From: Candidatus Rhodoferax bjergmarkensis
Lineage (GTDB): Bacteria; Pseudomonadota; Gammaproteobacteria; Burkholderiales; Burkholderiaceae_C
Assembly: GCA_016708345.1 (NCBI GenBank)
Contig: JADJFX010000034.1
Span: 1 to 64,000 of the forward strand
DNA length: 64,000 bases
Reading direction: 5' to 3'
The notes beneath the pieces are model-generated. The model was not told the origin of the DNA. It saw only the letters and a list, made by a program, of their open reading frames with translations, and did not search any database. How positions within the stretch are numbered: the first letter of the stretch is position 1; each line of letters opens with the position of its first letter. The translations under genes and the position numbers were made by a program. This document shows, piece after piece, positions 47,319-56,825 of this stretch.

Positions 47319-50300
47319 TCATCCTGCCAGCTGCGCCCACGCCTTCTCCAGCCGCTTGACGCTGACCGGCTGCGGGGTGCGCAGCTCTTGGGCGAAGAAG
47401 CTCACGCGCAGTTCTTCCAGCAGCCAGCGAAACTCCTGCAGGCGCTCGTCCACCACGCCTTTGCGCTCGGCCACCAGACGCCAGTAGCGCTGCTCCAGCG
47501 GGCGCAGCTCACAGAGGCGCGCCGCATCTCTGGCCGGGTCGGCGCGGTATTTGTCCAGGCGCGCGGTGATGGCTTTGAGGTAACGGGCAAAGTGCTGCAG
47601 CGGCCCCCAGGGGGACAGCAGCAGGAAGCGTTTGGGCATCAGGCGGGCCAGTTGCTGGGTGCAATCCGCCGTAGCCTCGGGCGCGTTTTTGGTGTCCTTG
47701 ATCTTGCGGGCCGCACTGCGTACTCCAGCAAAATGGTGGCGGCCAGGCGAGCGACCTCGTTGGCGATCAGGGTCAGGCGGCCCCTGCCCTCCTCGACCCG
47801 ACGTTTGAAGTCGAATTCGTTGGTGGGCAAGGGCTCCAGCAAAAAAGCACGGTCCAGCGCCACGGCCACGATCTGCTCGCGCAGCTCCTCGATGGTGCCG
47901 CCGCCGCTACCGTCTTGCGCCTTGCCGACCTGCATGAAGGTCACCGCCATTTTTTGCAGATCGGGGATGTTTTTTTCCAGGTACTTGAGCGCGTCCTTGA
48001 TCTGCAGCGAGAACAGGCGGCGCAGCCCGGCGCGGTGTCTGGAACTCGCCACGTCCGGCTCGTCAAACACCTCGATGGTGACGGCATCCCCCGCGTCGAT
48101 CAGCGCCGGGTAGCCGATCAGGGTCTGGCCGCCTTTCTGGATTTCGAGCAACTCAGGCAGTTCGCCAAAGGTCCAGGCGGTGTAACGTTGGCCTGCGGGG
48201 GCAGCGGGAGCAGGCTTATTTACTATGTTTTTTATAGCTGCTTGCGCACTATTGACGTGCGGTACAGGCTGTTTTTGTTCAAATTTTTGAGCACCCGCCG
48301 CATCCCGCGCCATCTTGAGCCCGGCCAGCGCCTGAAAAGCCCCGCGCGCCTGCGCACCCAGCTCGGCCTTGAGGGCGCCCAGGTTGCGCCCGTGCCCCAA
48401 CTGGCGGCCATGCTCGTCCACCACGCGAAAGTTCATGAAGAAGTGCGGGGTCAGCATGTCCACCTTGATGTCGGCGCGCACAATGTCGAGCGAGGTGGCC
48501 TGGCGCACCAGTTTCAGGACAGCATCCAAGAGCGAGCCGTGGCCGAACAGCTCGGGCGCATTCAAAGTTTCGGCAAATTTGGTGGCCGTGTCGGGCAGCG
48601 GCACCAGGCGCGAGCGCGGGCGCTGGTGCAGGGTTTTGAGCAGCGCCTGGATTTTTTCCTTGAGCATGCCCGGCACCAGCCATTCGCAACGCTCCTCGTT
48701 CACCTGGTTGAGCACAAACAGCGGCACGGTCACCGTCAAACCGTCCTTGGCGTCGCCGGGTTCGTGCAGGTAAACCGCTGCACAATCGACACCGCCCAGG
48801 CGAATGTGCTTGGGAAAGGACTGGGTGGTGATGCCTGCCGCTTCGTGGCGCATCAACTCCTCTCGGGTCAGGTGCAGCAGTTTGGGTTGTTTTTTGACCT
48901 CATCGCGGTACCAGTTCTCAAAGCTGTAGCCGCTGCACACGTCAGCGGGCAGTTGCTGGTCGTAATAGGCGTAAATCAACTCGTCGTCCACCAGTACGTC
49001 TTGCCGCCGGGCCTTGTGCTCCAGGTCTTCCACCTGCTTGATGAGCTTGAGATTGGCCTCCAAAAACGGCAGCTTGGTTTCCCATTGCCCGTCCACCAGC
49101 GCCTGGCGAATGAAGATTTCGCGTGCGCCCACCATGTCCACCCGGCTGAAGTTGACCTTGCGGCCGCTGTAGACCACGATGCCATACAAGGTGGCCCGCT
49201 CCAGCGCGGTGACTTCGGCGGCCTTTTTCTCCCAATGCGGATCGAGCAACTGCTTTTTGAGCAAGTGGCCGCCCACCTGCTCAAGCCAGGGTGGCTCGAT
49301 GGCGGCAATGCCGCGGCCAAACAGGCGCGTGGTTTCAACCAGCTCCGCCGCCACAATCCAGCGGCCCGGCTTTTTGACCAGATGCGCGCCGGGGTGCGGG
49401 TAAAACTTGATGGCGCGCGCGCCCAAATACTCGCCCGAAGCCCCTTCGGTTTCGACCTTGCAGCCGATATTGCCCAGCAATCCCGACAGCATCGACAGGT
49501 GCAGTTGCTCGTAGCTGGCAGGCAAGGTATTCAAGCGCCATTTGTGTTCCGCCACCACGGTATGCAACTGGCTGTGGATGTCGCGCCACTCGCGCACACG
49601 GCGGATGTTGACGAAGTTCTGGCGCAGCAACTGCGCGTACTGGCGGTTGGAGAGTTTGTGCGTCGAGGCAGGCGATGTCTGGGCGTGCTGCGCAGGTAAA
49701 GGAGGAGCCCGCAACGCGGGCGGGGGACACGGAGCAGCGCGCCCAGGCATTGCCTGCCGGGGAGAACCACCACGAGCCTCTTCCAGCCATTTCCACAGCT
49801 TGAGGTAGCCAGAAAACTCGCTCTTTTCGTCATCAAACTTGGCATGCGCCTGGTCGGCCTGCTGCTGCGCCTCCATCGGGCGGTCGCGCACGTCCTGCAC
49901 GCTCAGCGCCGAGGCAATCACCAGCACTTCTTCCAGCGCGCCACGCGAGCGCGCCTCCACAATCATGCGGCCTACGCGCGGGTCCAGCGGCAGTTTGGCC
50001 AGCTCCTGGCCCATGGCGGTCAGCTCATTGGCATCGTCCACCGCGCCGAGTTCACCCAGCAGCTGGTAGCCATCGGCAATGGCGCGGTTGGAGGGACGCT
50101 CGATGAACGGAAAGTCTTCCACCACCCCGAGATGCAGCGATTTCATGCGCAAAATCACGCCCGCGAGGGAACTGCGCAAAATTTCGGGGTCGGTAAAGCG
50201 GGGCCGAGCCGCAAAGTCTTTTTCGTCATAGAGCCGGATGCAAATGCCGTTGGCCACCCGGCCACAGCGCCCGGCGCGCTGGTTGGCTGAACTCTGGCTG

Positions 50301-51394
50301 ATGGGTTCCACCAGCAACTGCTCCACTTTGCTCCTGAAACTGTAGCGCTTCATGCGCGCGGTGCCTGCGTCAATCACGTATTTGATGCCCGGCACGGTGA
50401 GCGAGGTTTCGGCCACATTGGTCGCCAGCACGATGCGCCGCCCGGTGTGGCCGTCAAAAATACGATCCTGCTCAGCCTGGCTCAGGCGGGCAAACAGTGG
50501 CAACACTTCGGCATTGCGAAAAACCGGCTGGTGGCTCAAGTGCTTGCGCAAATGGTCCGCCGCCTCGCGGATTTCACGCTCGCCGGGCAAGAAGACGAGG
50601 ATATCGCCACTGTTATGCACGTCGCGCCATAACTCGTCCACGCCATCGGCAATCGCGCTGTTCAGGTCGTACTCACGCGATTCTTCGAACGGGCGGTAAC
50701 GCTGCTCCACCGGGAACATGCGGCCCGACACCATGATGATCGGGGCCGGCCTGAGCTGTTGCCCCCACGCACCACCGCTTTGCGGGTCGCTGCCCCCCGA
50801 GGGGGCGTCGCCCGGCTTGGGGCGGCCCGGCGCCGGTCGGCTTGCAAAGTGATCGGCAAAGCGTTGCGCGTCGATGGTGGCTGAGGTCACCACAATTTTC
50901 AGATCGGGCCTGCGCGGCAGAATCTGGCGCAGGTAACCGAGCAAAAAGTCAATGTTCAGGCTGCGTTCGTGCGCCTCGTCGATGATGATCGTGTCGTAGG
51001 CCTTGAGCAGCGGGTCGGTTTGCGTTTCGGCCAGCAAAATGCCGTCGGTCATCAGCTTGACCGACGAATCGCGGCTCAGGCGGTCTTGAAACCGCACCTT
51101 GAAACCGACCACATCGCCCAGCGGCGTTTTCAGCTCCTCGGCAATGCGCTTGGCCACGCTGCTGGCCGCGATACGGCGCGGCTGGGTGTGGCCAATCAGC
51201 TTGCCCCGGCCAGCAGGGTAGTTGAGCTTGCCGCGCCCCATGGCAAGCGCAATTTTGGGCAACTGCGTGGTTTTGCCCGAGCCGGTTTCGCCACACACGA
51301 TGATGACCTGGTGCGCCTGCATCGCGGCCATGATCTCCTCGCGCTTGGCGGAAACCGGCAGGGATTCGGGGAATTCGATGACGAGGTTTGACAT
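47319..51394 (-). CDS. hrpA: ATP-dependent RNA helicase HrpA, frameshifted near the 3' end
   Basis: DEAH-box helicase; about 1,355 residues when repaired. Motifs: I CGETGSGKTTQLPKI, Ia HTQPRRIAA, II DEAH in IIDEAHERS, III SATID, VI QRAGRCGR. The HA2/OB domains and the DUF3418 C-terminus follow. Near 47716 a one-base shift diverts the frame to VRPARSRTPKTRPRLRR-stop (47639). In the other frame it continues KIKDTKNAPEATADCTQQLA and MPKRFLLLSPWGPLQHFARY to 47319. Three repeat-derived in-frame inserts are present: near 50755-50842 (after DHFASR), 49671-49773 (EEARGGSPRQAMPGRAAPC) and 48221-48289. The start at MSNLVIEFPESLP was chosen; the frame opens 21 bp earlier. Confidence 0.93.
48221..48289. 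repeat. Dispersed ~65-bp palindromic repeat, copy in hrpA
   Basis: TACTATGTTTTTTATAGCTG, CTTGCGCACTATTGACGTGC, then GGTACAGGC with an A/T arm. It shares 'ATAGCTGCTTGCGCAC...ATTGACGTGCG' with the nadE copy. Encodes about PHVNSAQAAIKNIVN in frame. Confidence 0.7.
49671..49773. repeat. GC-palindromic insert of a second type in hrpA
   Basis: Contains GCCCGCAACGCGGGC and GGCATTGCC hairpins. It encodes a Pro/Ala/Arg-rich stretch (GGSPRQAMPGRAAPCPPP) without counterpart in the HrpA family. Resembles short repeats I associate with Comamonadaceae genomes; only one copy is in this window. Confidence 0.5.
50755..50842. repeat. GC-palindromic insert of a third type in hrpA
   Basis: Contains CCGCTTTGCGGG and GCCCCCCGAGGGGGC inverted repeats. 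It encodes APGRPKPGDAPSGGSDPQSG between the conserved IDAQRFADHFAS and PAPIIMVSGRMFPVEQRYRP, which are nearly adjacent in E. coli HrpA. Confidence 0.55.
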
Positions 51395-51418
51395 GGCGGG
51401 GATTATCTCCCACACAGC

Positions 51419-51447
51419 TTCACATGTTCACGTGCTACACTTATTAT
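51419..51447 (+). promoter_or_regulatory. Promoter of the VapBC-like operon
   Basis: -35 TTCACA (51419-51424), 17-bp spacer, -10 TATTAT (51442-51447). The palindromic CACATGTTCACGTG in the spacer could serve as operator for the antitoxin (inference). GGAGG precedes the antitoxin ATG. Confidence 0.55.
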
Positions 51448-51467
51448 GCGTAACCGGAGGCTTTCAC

Positions 51468-51785
51468 ATGTCCAATTTGACCATTTCGGTGGATGACCAG
51501 CTCATCAAGCAAGCGCGGGTGCGGGCCATTCAGCAAGGCACCTCGCTCAGTGCCAAGGTGCGCGAGTTTTTGCAAAGTTATGTCAGTGAATCCGATGACC
51601 TGTTGAAAAAGCAGCGTGAAGACGCAGCGGCCCGGCTGATGGCCACCATCGACCTTGCCACGGCGCAAACGCAGCGCCCCACAGCCGAAGCGCCCTCCGC
51701 CACCAAGACCAAACGTACCTTGCGCGACGACTTGTACGAAGGCGATTTTCGTGCCAGGGATCGCACCGTTAGCAGCGCTGATTAG
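51468..51785 (+). CDS. Antitoxin of a VapBC-like pair
   Basis: 105 residues from MSNLTISVDDQLIKQARVRA, a ribbon-helix-helix-type N-terminus, followed by IQQGTSLSAKVREFLQSYV. The C-terminal half is charged and probably disordered (RPTAEAPSATKTKRTLRDDL), the usual place for toxin wrapping. It ends 5 bp before the PIN toxin gene. It would bind and block the toxin and repress its own promoter. Confidence 0.85.
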   Translation: MSNLTISVDDQLIKQARVRAIQQGTSLSAKVREFLQSYVSESDDLLKKQREDAAARLMATIDLATAQTQRPTAEAPSATKTKRTLRDDLYEGDFRARDRTVSSAD

Positions 51786-51790
51786 GCCAC

Positions 51791-52201
51791 ATGACGGCAT
51801 TCTTTGACACCAATGTGCTGGTGTATTGCACCGACACGCAGGCACCGCACAAGCAGGCTCGCGCCAGAAGCCTGATCACCCAAGCGACAGCACAGGGTGA
51901 ATCGGTGGTGAGCACTCAGGTTCTGATTGAGCTGTTTCATGTGCTCACACGCAAACAAAAAATGCCTGCCGCCACCGCCCAATCACTGATCCAGGCTTAT
52001 GCAGCTGGGTTCGTGATCGAAAGCGATGTAGAGCTTGTCACCAGCGCCATCGAAAAATCCATACAGCACCAACTCTCCATCTGGGACGCCATGGTGATCG
52101 AAGCAGCTCTGCGCGCCCAAGCCCAAACGCTGTTCACCGAAGACCTGACGCACGGCCAGCGCTTTGGCACACTGACCATAGTGAATCCATTTCTGGCTTA
52201 G
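51791..52201 (+). CDS. PIN-domain toxin (VapC-like ribonuclease)
   Basis: 136 residues. The PIN-fold acidic residues are visible: Asp in FFDTNVLVYCTD, Glu in QVLIELFHVL, Asp in LSIWDAMVIEAAL, and Asp in LFTEDLTHGQ. VapC toxins cleave tRNA or rRNA. It is cotranscribed with the antitoxin and lies 35 bp upstream of argA. Confidence 0.9.
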   Translation: MTAFFDTNVLVYCTDTQAPHKQARARSLITQATAQGESVVSTQVLIELFHVLTRKQKMPAATAQSLIQAYAAGFVIESDVELVTSAIEKSIQHQLSIWDAMVIEAALRAQAQTLFTEDLTHGQRFGTLTIVNPFLA

Positions 52202-52236
52202 CTAGCCATCCCACCATCAACCCGAAAACCAACACC

Positions 52237-53586
52237 ATGTCTTCCGTTTTCAACTTCACCTTCGTGCCCTGGTTCCGCTCGGTGGCACCTTATATTCATA
52301 AATTCCGCAACCAGACCTTTGTGGTGGGCATTGCGGGCGAGGCGATTGCGGCTGGCAAGCTGCAGCATCTGGCGCAAGACCTGGCAATGATTCAGAGCAT
52401 GGGCGTCAAAGTGGTGCTGGTGCATGGTTTTAGGCCCCAGGTGAACGAGCAGCTCAAAGCCAAGGGCCACACACCCAAATACTCGCACGGCATTCGCATC
52501 ACTGACGAGGTGGCGCTGGACTGCGCCCAGGAAGCGGCCGGTCAACTGCGCTACGAGATTGAGGCCGCTTTCAGCCAGGGCTTGCCCAACACGCCCATGG
52601 CCGGGTCCACCGTTCGCGTGATTTCAGGCAATTTCATCACCGCGCGGCCCGTGGGCATTGTGGACGGGGTGGATTTTCAGCACTCGGGGCTGGTGCGCAA
52701 AGTGGACACCGCTGGCATTGTGCGCACGCTGGACTTTGGTGCCATGGTGCTGCTGTCGCCGTTTGGCTTTTCACCCACTGGCGAGGCCTTTAACCTCACC
52801 ATGGAAGAAGTCGCCACCTCGGTGGCCAGCGCCTTGCAGGCCGACAAACTTATTTTTGTCACTGAAGTGCCCGGCATCCGAATCCATGCCACCGAAGCAG
52901 CCGGCGAAGACAACCCGATTGACACCGAGCTGCCACTGGCCGCGGCCGAAAAGCTGCTGGCCGAATTGCCTCCCGCCCAACTCCCCACGGACACAGCTTT
53001 TTACCTGCAACACTGTGTGAAAGCCTGCAAAAACGGCGTCGAGCGCAGCCACATCATCCCGTTTGCGGTGGACGGCGCGATTTTGCTGGAGGTGTATGTG
53101 CACGACGGCATTGGCACCATGGTGGTGGACGAAAAGCTGGAGAGCCTGCGCGAGGCCACCGTGGACGATGTGGGCGGCATTTTGCAGCTGATCGAGCCGC
53201 TGGAAAAAGACGGCACGCTGGTCAAACGCAGCCGCACTGAAATCGAGCGCGACGTGAGCTTTTACACCGTGATCGAGCACGACGGCGTGATCTTTGCCTG
53301 CGCTGCGCTGTACGCCTACCCCGAGGCCAAGACCGGGGAAATGGCCGCGCTCACAGTGTCTACCCAGGTGCAGGGCCAGGGCGACGGTGAGCGGGTGCTC
53401 AAGCGCGTCGAGCAGCGTGCCAAGGCCGCCGGGCTGGACAGTATTTTTGTGCTGACCACCCGCACCACCCACTGGTTTTTGAAACGCGGCTTTGTGCTGG
53501 TGGACCCCGACTGGCTACCCGAAGCGCGCAAACGCAAATACAACTGGGATCGCAAAAGCCAGGTGCTGGTGAAGAAAATAAGCTAA
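52237..53586 (+). CDS. argA: N-acetylglutamate synthase ArgA
   Basis: First enzyme of arginine synthesis, acetylating glutamate. It has 449 residues. The N-terminal amino-acid-kinase-like domain (about 20-300) starts VPWFRSVAPYIHKFRNQTFVV, with VVLVHGFRPQVNEQL; it binds the feedback inhibitor arginine in the family. The C-terminal GNAT domain (about 310-449) has AALTVSTQVQGQGDGERVLK and FVLTTRTTHWFLKRGF. The stop codon lies within the first bases of a 65-bp hairpin repeat. Confidence 0.96.
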   Translation: MSSVFNFTFVPWFRSVAPYIHKFRNQTFVVGIAGEAIAAGKLQHLAQDLAMIQSMGVKVVLVHGFRPQVNEQLKAKGHTPKYSHGIRITDEVALDCAQEAAGQLRYEIEAAFSQGLPNTPMAGSTVRVISGNFITARPVGIVDGVDFQHSGLVRKVDTAGIVRTLDFGAMVLLSPFGFSPTGEAFNLTMEEVATSVASALQADKLIFVTEVPGIRIHATEAAGEDNPIDTELPLAAAEKLLAELPPAQLPTDTAFYLQHCVKACKNGVERSHIIPFAVDGAILLEVYVHDGIGTMVVDEKLESLREATVDDVGGILQLIEPLEKDGTLVKRSRTEIERDVSFYTVIEHDGVIFACAALYAYPEAKTGEMAALTVSTQVQGQGDGERVLKRVEQRAKAAGLDSIFVLTTRTTHWFLKRGFVLVDPDWLPEARKRKYNWDRKSQVLVKKIS

Positions 53587-53646
53587 CTTTCATGCCTCGG
53601 ATTGCGGGGCACCCCGAGACATGAAAGTTTGGTTTTTCACGTTAAA
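53582..53646 (-). repeat. 65-bp hairpin repeat, copy B (behind argA)
   Basis: Reverse complement matches 16097-16161 at 55 of 65 positions. It begins inside the argA stop codon, and its arms are AACTTTCATG / CATGAAAGTT, so it can form a terminator-like RNA hairpin. Confidence 0.85.
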
Positions 53647-53742
53647 CCGAGCAGGCGTTGTGCGAGCCTGGATTACGCTTTGCAACTTGAAACAAAACTC
53701 CTTCACTTGTAAACTTGCAGAACCCAATCATTGGAGTCGATT

Positions 53743-53931
53743 ATGGATATTTCATCAGTGACATCATCGGCTGTACAAGCCAGCCAAGCAACAAAACGTA
53801 CGCAAGAGACGCAGAATCGCGAGCTCAATTCGAAAGAACCTGAAGTCAAGAAGTCAACGGAGACTGAAAACAAACCGGTCATCAACACACAAGGCCAGAC
53901 AACCGGACGTCTTCTCAACGTCACTGCTTGA
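53743..53931 (+). CDS. Small hypothetical protein
   Basis: 62 residues starting MDISSVTSSAVQASQATKRT. The first dozen residues resemble the start of YjfB-type putative motility proteins, but the rest is a polar, Lys/Glu/Thr-rich, probably disordered stretch. GGAG precedes the ATG at 9 bp. Function unknown; the next gene starts 28 bp after its stop. Confidence 0.55.
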   Translation: MDISSVTSSAVQASQATKRTQETQNRELNSKEPEVKKSTETENKPVINTQGQTTGRLLNVTA

Positions 53932-53959
53932 TGGGTGCCGGGCATCTGGGGCTTGAGTC

Positions 53960-54364
53960 ATGGCTGCGATCACCGCTACCAACAGCGCGACGCCTTCTCT
54001 GCAATCTGCGTTGATTAAAACGCGGCTGGCGCAAGCGCAACGGGAAGCCAGCCAAGCTGAGGCCAATGCCCAGAACCTTCGCGCGCAGGCTGATGAGGCC
54101 GAGCGGGAATCACAAAACAGCCAATCCAGGGTACGGGTGCTGAGTTCTCGCAGTCGCAGTGCCGACCCAACTTATGCCTCACAGGTCACAGCCAGAAAAC
54201 TTGGTGACACTGAAAAATCAGCGGACGCATTGTTGAACGTTGACCAATATTCCCGCGAAATTTATGCTGAAAACAGCAACAACCTTAAAAACATTTTGAA
54301 CGCAATTCCCGTGGCAAGCAGACAAAGCGAAACCAAAGGCCGCTTCGTCAATGAAAGCGTTTGA
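53960..54364 (+). CDS. Hypothetical helical protein
   Basis: 134 residues. Residues 15-70 are a predicted coiled coil (TRLAQAQREASQAEANAQNL) rich in Ala, Gln, Glu and Arg. No signal peptide, membrane segment or known domain. Together with the small gene upstream it may form a two-gene unit; neither is recognised. Confidence 0.6.
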   Translation: MAAITATNSATPSLQSALIKTRLAQAQREASQAEANAQNLRAQADEAERESQNSQSRVRVLSSRSRSADPTYASQVTARKLGDTEKSADALLNVDQYSREIYAENSNNLKNILNAIPVASRQSETKGRFVNESV

Positions 54365-54428
54365 CTGGGTTTACATCGCAGTTTGCCTTAGGTTCTGATA
54401 TTTTTGCCCCCAAAATCTATCTACACCA

Positions 54429-55712
54429 GTGACATACCCTGCCGGCATTCCTTCTTACCTTCAAGCCGACCAACTCGGGCCTTGGGGCATTTACCTGCAG
54501 CAGGTTGACCGTGTCATTCCCTACTTGGGTCACTTGGCGCGCTGGTCAGAAACCCTCAAGCGCCCCAAACGTATTTTGATCGTGGATGTCCCGATCCACA
54601 TGGACGATGGTAGCGTGGCCCACTTTGAGGGCTACCGTGTGCAACACAGCACTACGCGCGGGCCGGGCAAAGGTGGCGTTCGGTTTCACCAAGATGTCAC
54701 CCTGTCAGAAGTGATGGCCCTGTCGGCTTGGATGTCCATTAAAAACGCGGCAGTGAATGTGCCTTATGGCGGTGCAAAAGGTGGCATTCGGGTTGACCCA
54801 AAAACTTTGTCCCCGGGTGAGCTGGAACGAATCACCCGCCGTTACACCAGCGAAATCGGCATCATCATTGGCCCCACCAAGGACATCCCGGCACCTGACG
54901 TGAACACCAATGAGCAAATTATGGCTTGGATGATGGACACCTACTCCATGAACGAAGGCTCAACCGCTACGGGCGTTGTCACCGGCAAACCTTTGGCATT
55001 AGGCGGCTCGCTTGGGCGGCGTGACGCCACTGGACGCGGCGTGTTTACCGTAGGCGTTGAGGCCGCACGTCACTTGGGTCTGGAGATTGCCGGATCACGG
55101 GTAGCGGTGCAGGGATTTGGTAACGTGGGGGGTGTTGCTGCCCGCTTGTTTGCACAGGCAGGTGCTCGGGTTGTCGCGGTACAAGACCATGGTGGCACCA
55201 TTTACCGGGATACCGGGCTTGACGTGCCTGCGCTCTTGGCCCATGTAGCAATGACCGGAACCGTGGCCGGGTTTGCCCAAGCCGAAGTGATGCCTAGTGA
55301 CCACTTTTGGGAAGTGACCTGCGACATCATGATTCCCGCCGCGCTGGAAACGCAAATTACCGAGCACAATGCAGGCCGCATCAAGGCACGCATGGTGATT
55401 GAGGGGGCAAATGGTCCGACAACGCCTGCGGCGGACGACATCCTGCAGGCACGCAACATTCTTGTCGTGCCGGACGTGATTGCCAATGCCGGGGGTGTAA
55501 CCGTCAGCTATTTTGAATGGGTGCAAGATTTTTCCAGCTTTTTCTGGAGTGAGGACGAAATCAACGCACGGCTGGTACGCATCATCAAAGAGGCGTTTAC
55601 CAGCGTGTGGGAAGTGGCTCAGGACAAGAAGGTGAGCCTGCGCACCGCCACTTTCATTGTGGCTTGCTCACGCATATTGCACGCGCGCGAGTTGCGTGGC
55701 CTTTACCCGTGA
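54429..55712 (+). CDS. gdhA: Glutamate dehydrogenase (Glu/Leu/Phe/Val family)
   Basis: 427 residues from a GTG start. It interconverts glutamate and 2-oxoglutarate plus ammonia. GGAKGGIRVDPKTLSPGELE has the catalytic-region Lys, IGPTKDIPAPDVNTNEQIMA the catalytic Asp, and VAVQGFGNVGGVAARLF the NAD(P)-binding loop. The C-terminus VVPDVIANAGGVTVSYFEWV is typical. Its size fits the NAD-type hexameric class found in Gram-positives and many Burkholderiales. Confidence 0.95.
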   Translation: MTYPAGIPSYLQADQLGPWGIYLQQVDRVIPYLGHLARWSETLKRPKRILIVDVPIHMDDGSVAHFEGYRVQHSTTRGPGKGGVRFHQDVTLSEVMALSAWMSIKNAAVNVPYGGAKGGIRVDPKTLSPGELERITRRYTSEIGIIIGPTKDIPAPDVNTNEQIMAWMMDTYSMNEGSTATGVVTGKPLALGGSLGRRDATGRGVFTVGVEAARHLGLEIAGSRVAVQGFGNVGGVAARLFAQAGARVVAVQDHGGTIYRDTGLDVPALLAHVAMTGTVAGFAQAEVMPSDHFWEVTCDIMIPAALETQITEHNAGRIKARMVIEGANGPTTPAADDILQARNILVVPDVIANAGGVTVSYFEWVQDFSSFFWSEDEINARLVRIIKEAFTSVWEVAQDKKVSLRTATFIVACSRILHARELRGLYP

Positions 55713-55736
55713 GGGCACTTGGCAAGACTTGCCGGT

Positions 55737-56195
55737 TTACTGCAACTGACCCTTCAAGAATTCAGGCAAGGCCAAGGGCATGACGGCAACGCCCTCCTCG
55801 ATCAGCGCCTGAGTTTCTGCAAGGGAGGCTTTGCCACGAATGCCGCGCTCTTGGGCCTCTCCGTAGTGAATTTTGCGTGCTTCCTCGGCAAATTGTTCGC
55901 CAACATCATCTGTGCTGGCCACAATGCGCTGTGCCAATGCGGTCCAGGCAGCCTGCATGGAAGGTTCAGCGCCAGTGGCACACGCAACGTCCTGAGATGT
56001 CTGCGAAGGTTGAGAATTTTCCCGACCACCTGCCAAATTGAGACGTGGTGCACTCAACATCTTGACGACAGACGCATTGCCGCAAACTGGGCACTCAACC
56101 AAACCGCGGCCTTGTTGGTCTTGAAAATCGATTTCCGACGAAAACCAGCCTTCAAAAACATGTTGATGTTCGCACTGAAGATCGAGGACTTTCAT
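55737..56195 (-). CDS. DUF1178 family protein
   Basis: 152 residues starting MKVLDLQCEHQHVFEGWFSS. A zinc-ribbon-like motif, VECPVCGNASVVKMLSAPRL, follows the family pattern (Cys-x2-Cys). Function unknown. It lies 16 bp after the Nudix gene on the same strand, a common neighbourhood downstream of nuoN in betaproteobacteria. Confidence 0.92.
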   Translation of the reverse strand: MKVLDLQCEHQHVFEGWFSSEIDFQDQQGRGLVECPVCGNASVVKMLSAPRLNLAGGRENSQPSQTSQDVACATGAEPSMQAAWTALAQRIVASTDDVGEQFAEEARKIHYGEAQERGIRGKASLAETQALIEEGVAVMPLALPEFLKGQLQ

Positions 56196-56211
56196 GTCAA
56201 CAACAACTGAA

Positions 56212-56808
56212 CTAAGCCACCTTCACAGGGCCATGCCAACTCAGAGGCCAAGCACCTGATTGAACATTTTGCAGCCAAAGCGCTGCCGTCATCGTCTTGC
56301 CATCTGTCACACGACCATCGCGGCACCACTGCAGCAATTCAGTCAATGTGGCCGTAAAAACATCCAGAAATTCACCTGCGTCTAGTTGACGTTCGCCCAA
56401 AGTCAAACCGCGAGCAAACCAGATATCAATGAATTCGGTGGAATAGGAAATCAAGGGATGCAGCAAACCAGCGCGTGCCCATTGCTGTGCGCTGTACCCT
56501 GTTTCCTCTAACAATTCTCGCTTGGCGCAATCGAAGGGCAACTCACACGGGTCCAGTTTGCCGGCAGGGAATTCGATCATGACTTGACCGATGGGATAAC
56601 GAAACTGACGCTCAAGCACCACCCGCATCTCACCGTTGGCATCTTCAATCAAGGGAATGACCATAACGGCACCGGGGTGCCGGACATACTCCCGCACCGC
56701 AGTATTTCCGTCCGGAAGTTTCACGGAATCTCGAAAGGCATGCAACAAGTGGCCTTTGAGCAGTTCCTCGCTTGAAAGCTGCTTCTCGATGAGGTGACCG
56801 TCGTCCAT
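56212..56808 (-). CDS. nudF: Nudix hydrolase, ADP-ribose pyrophosphatase type
   Basis: 198 residues. The Nudix box reads GKLDPCELPFDCAKRELLEE followed by TGY, with the catalytic REL-EE-G pattern. The upstream VVLERQFRYPIGQVMIEFPA is typical of ADP-ribose pyrophosphatases. It hydrolyses ADP-ribose or related nucleoside diphosphates. It starts 17 bp after the nuoN stop, so it is probably the tail of the nuo transcript. Confidence 0.9.
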   Translation of the reverse strand: MDDGHLIEKQLSSEELLKGHLLHAFRDSVKLPDGNTAVREYVRHPGAVMVIPLIEDANGEMRVVLERQFRYPIGQVMIEFPAGKLDPCELPFDCAKRELLEETGYSAQQWARAGLLHPLISYSTEFIDIWFARGLTLGERQLDAGEFLDVFTATLTELLQWCRDGRVTDGKTMTAALWLQNVQSGAWPLSWHGPVKVA

Positions 56809-56825
56809 TACGTCAGAGAGCGACT

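Noticed and set aside
47915..49699. 594-codon plus-strand frame opposite hrpA
   Set aside because: Antisense shadow of hrpA; no domain, no ribosome-binding site.
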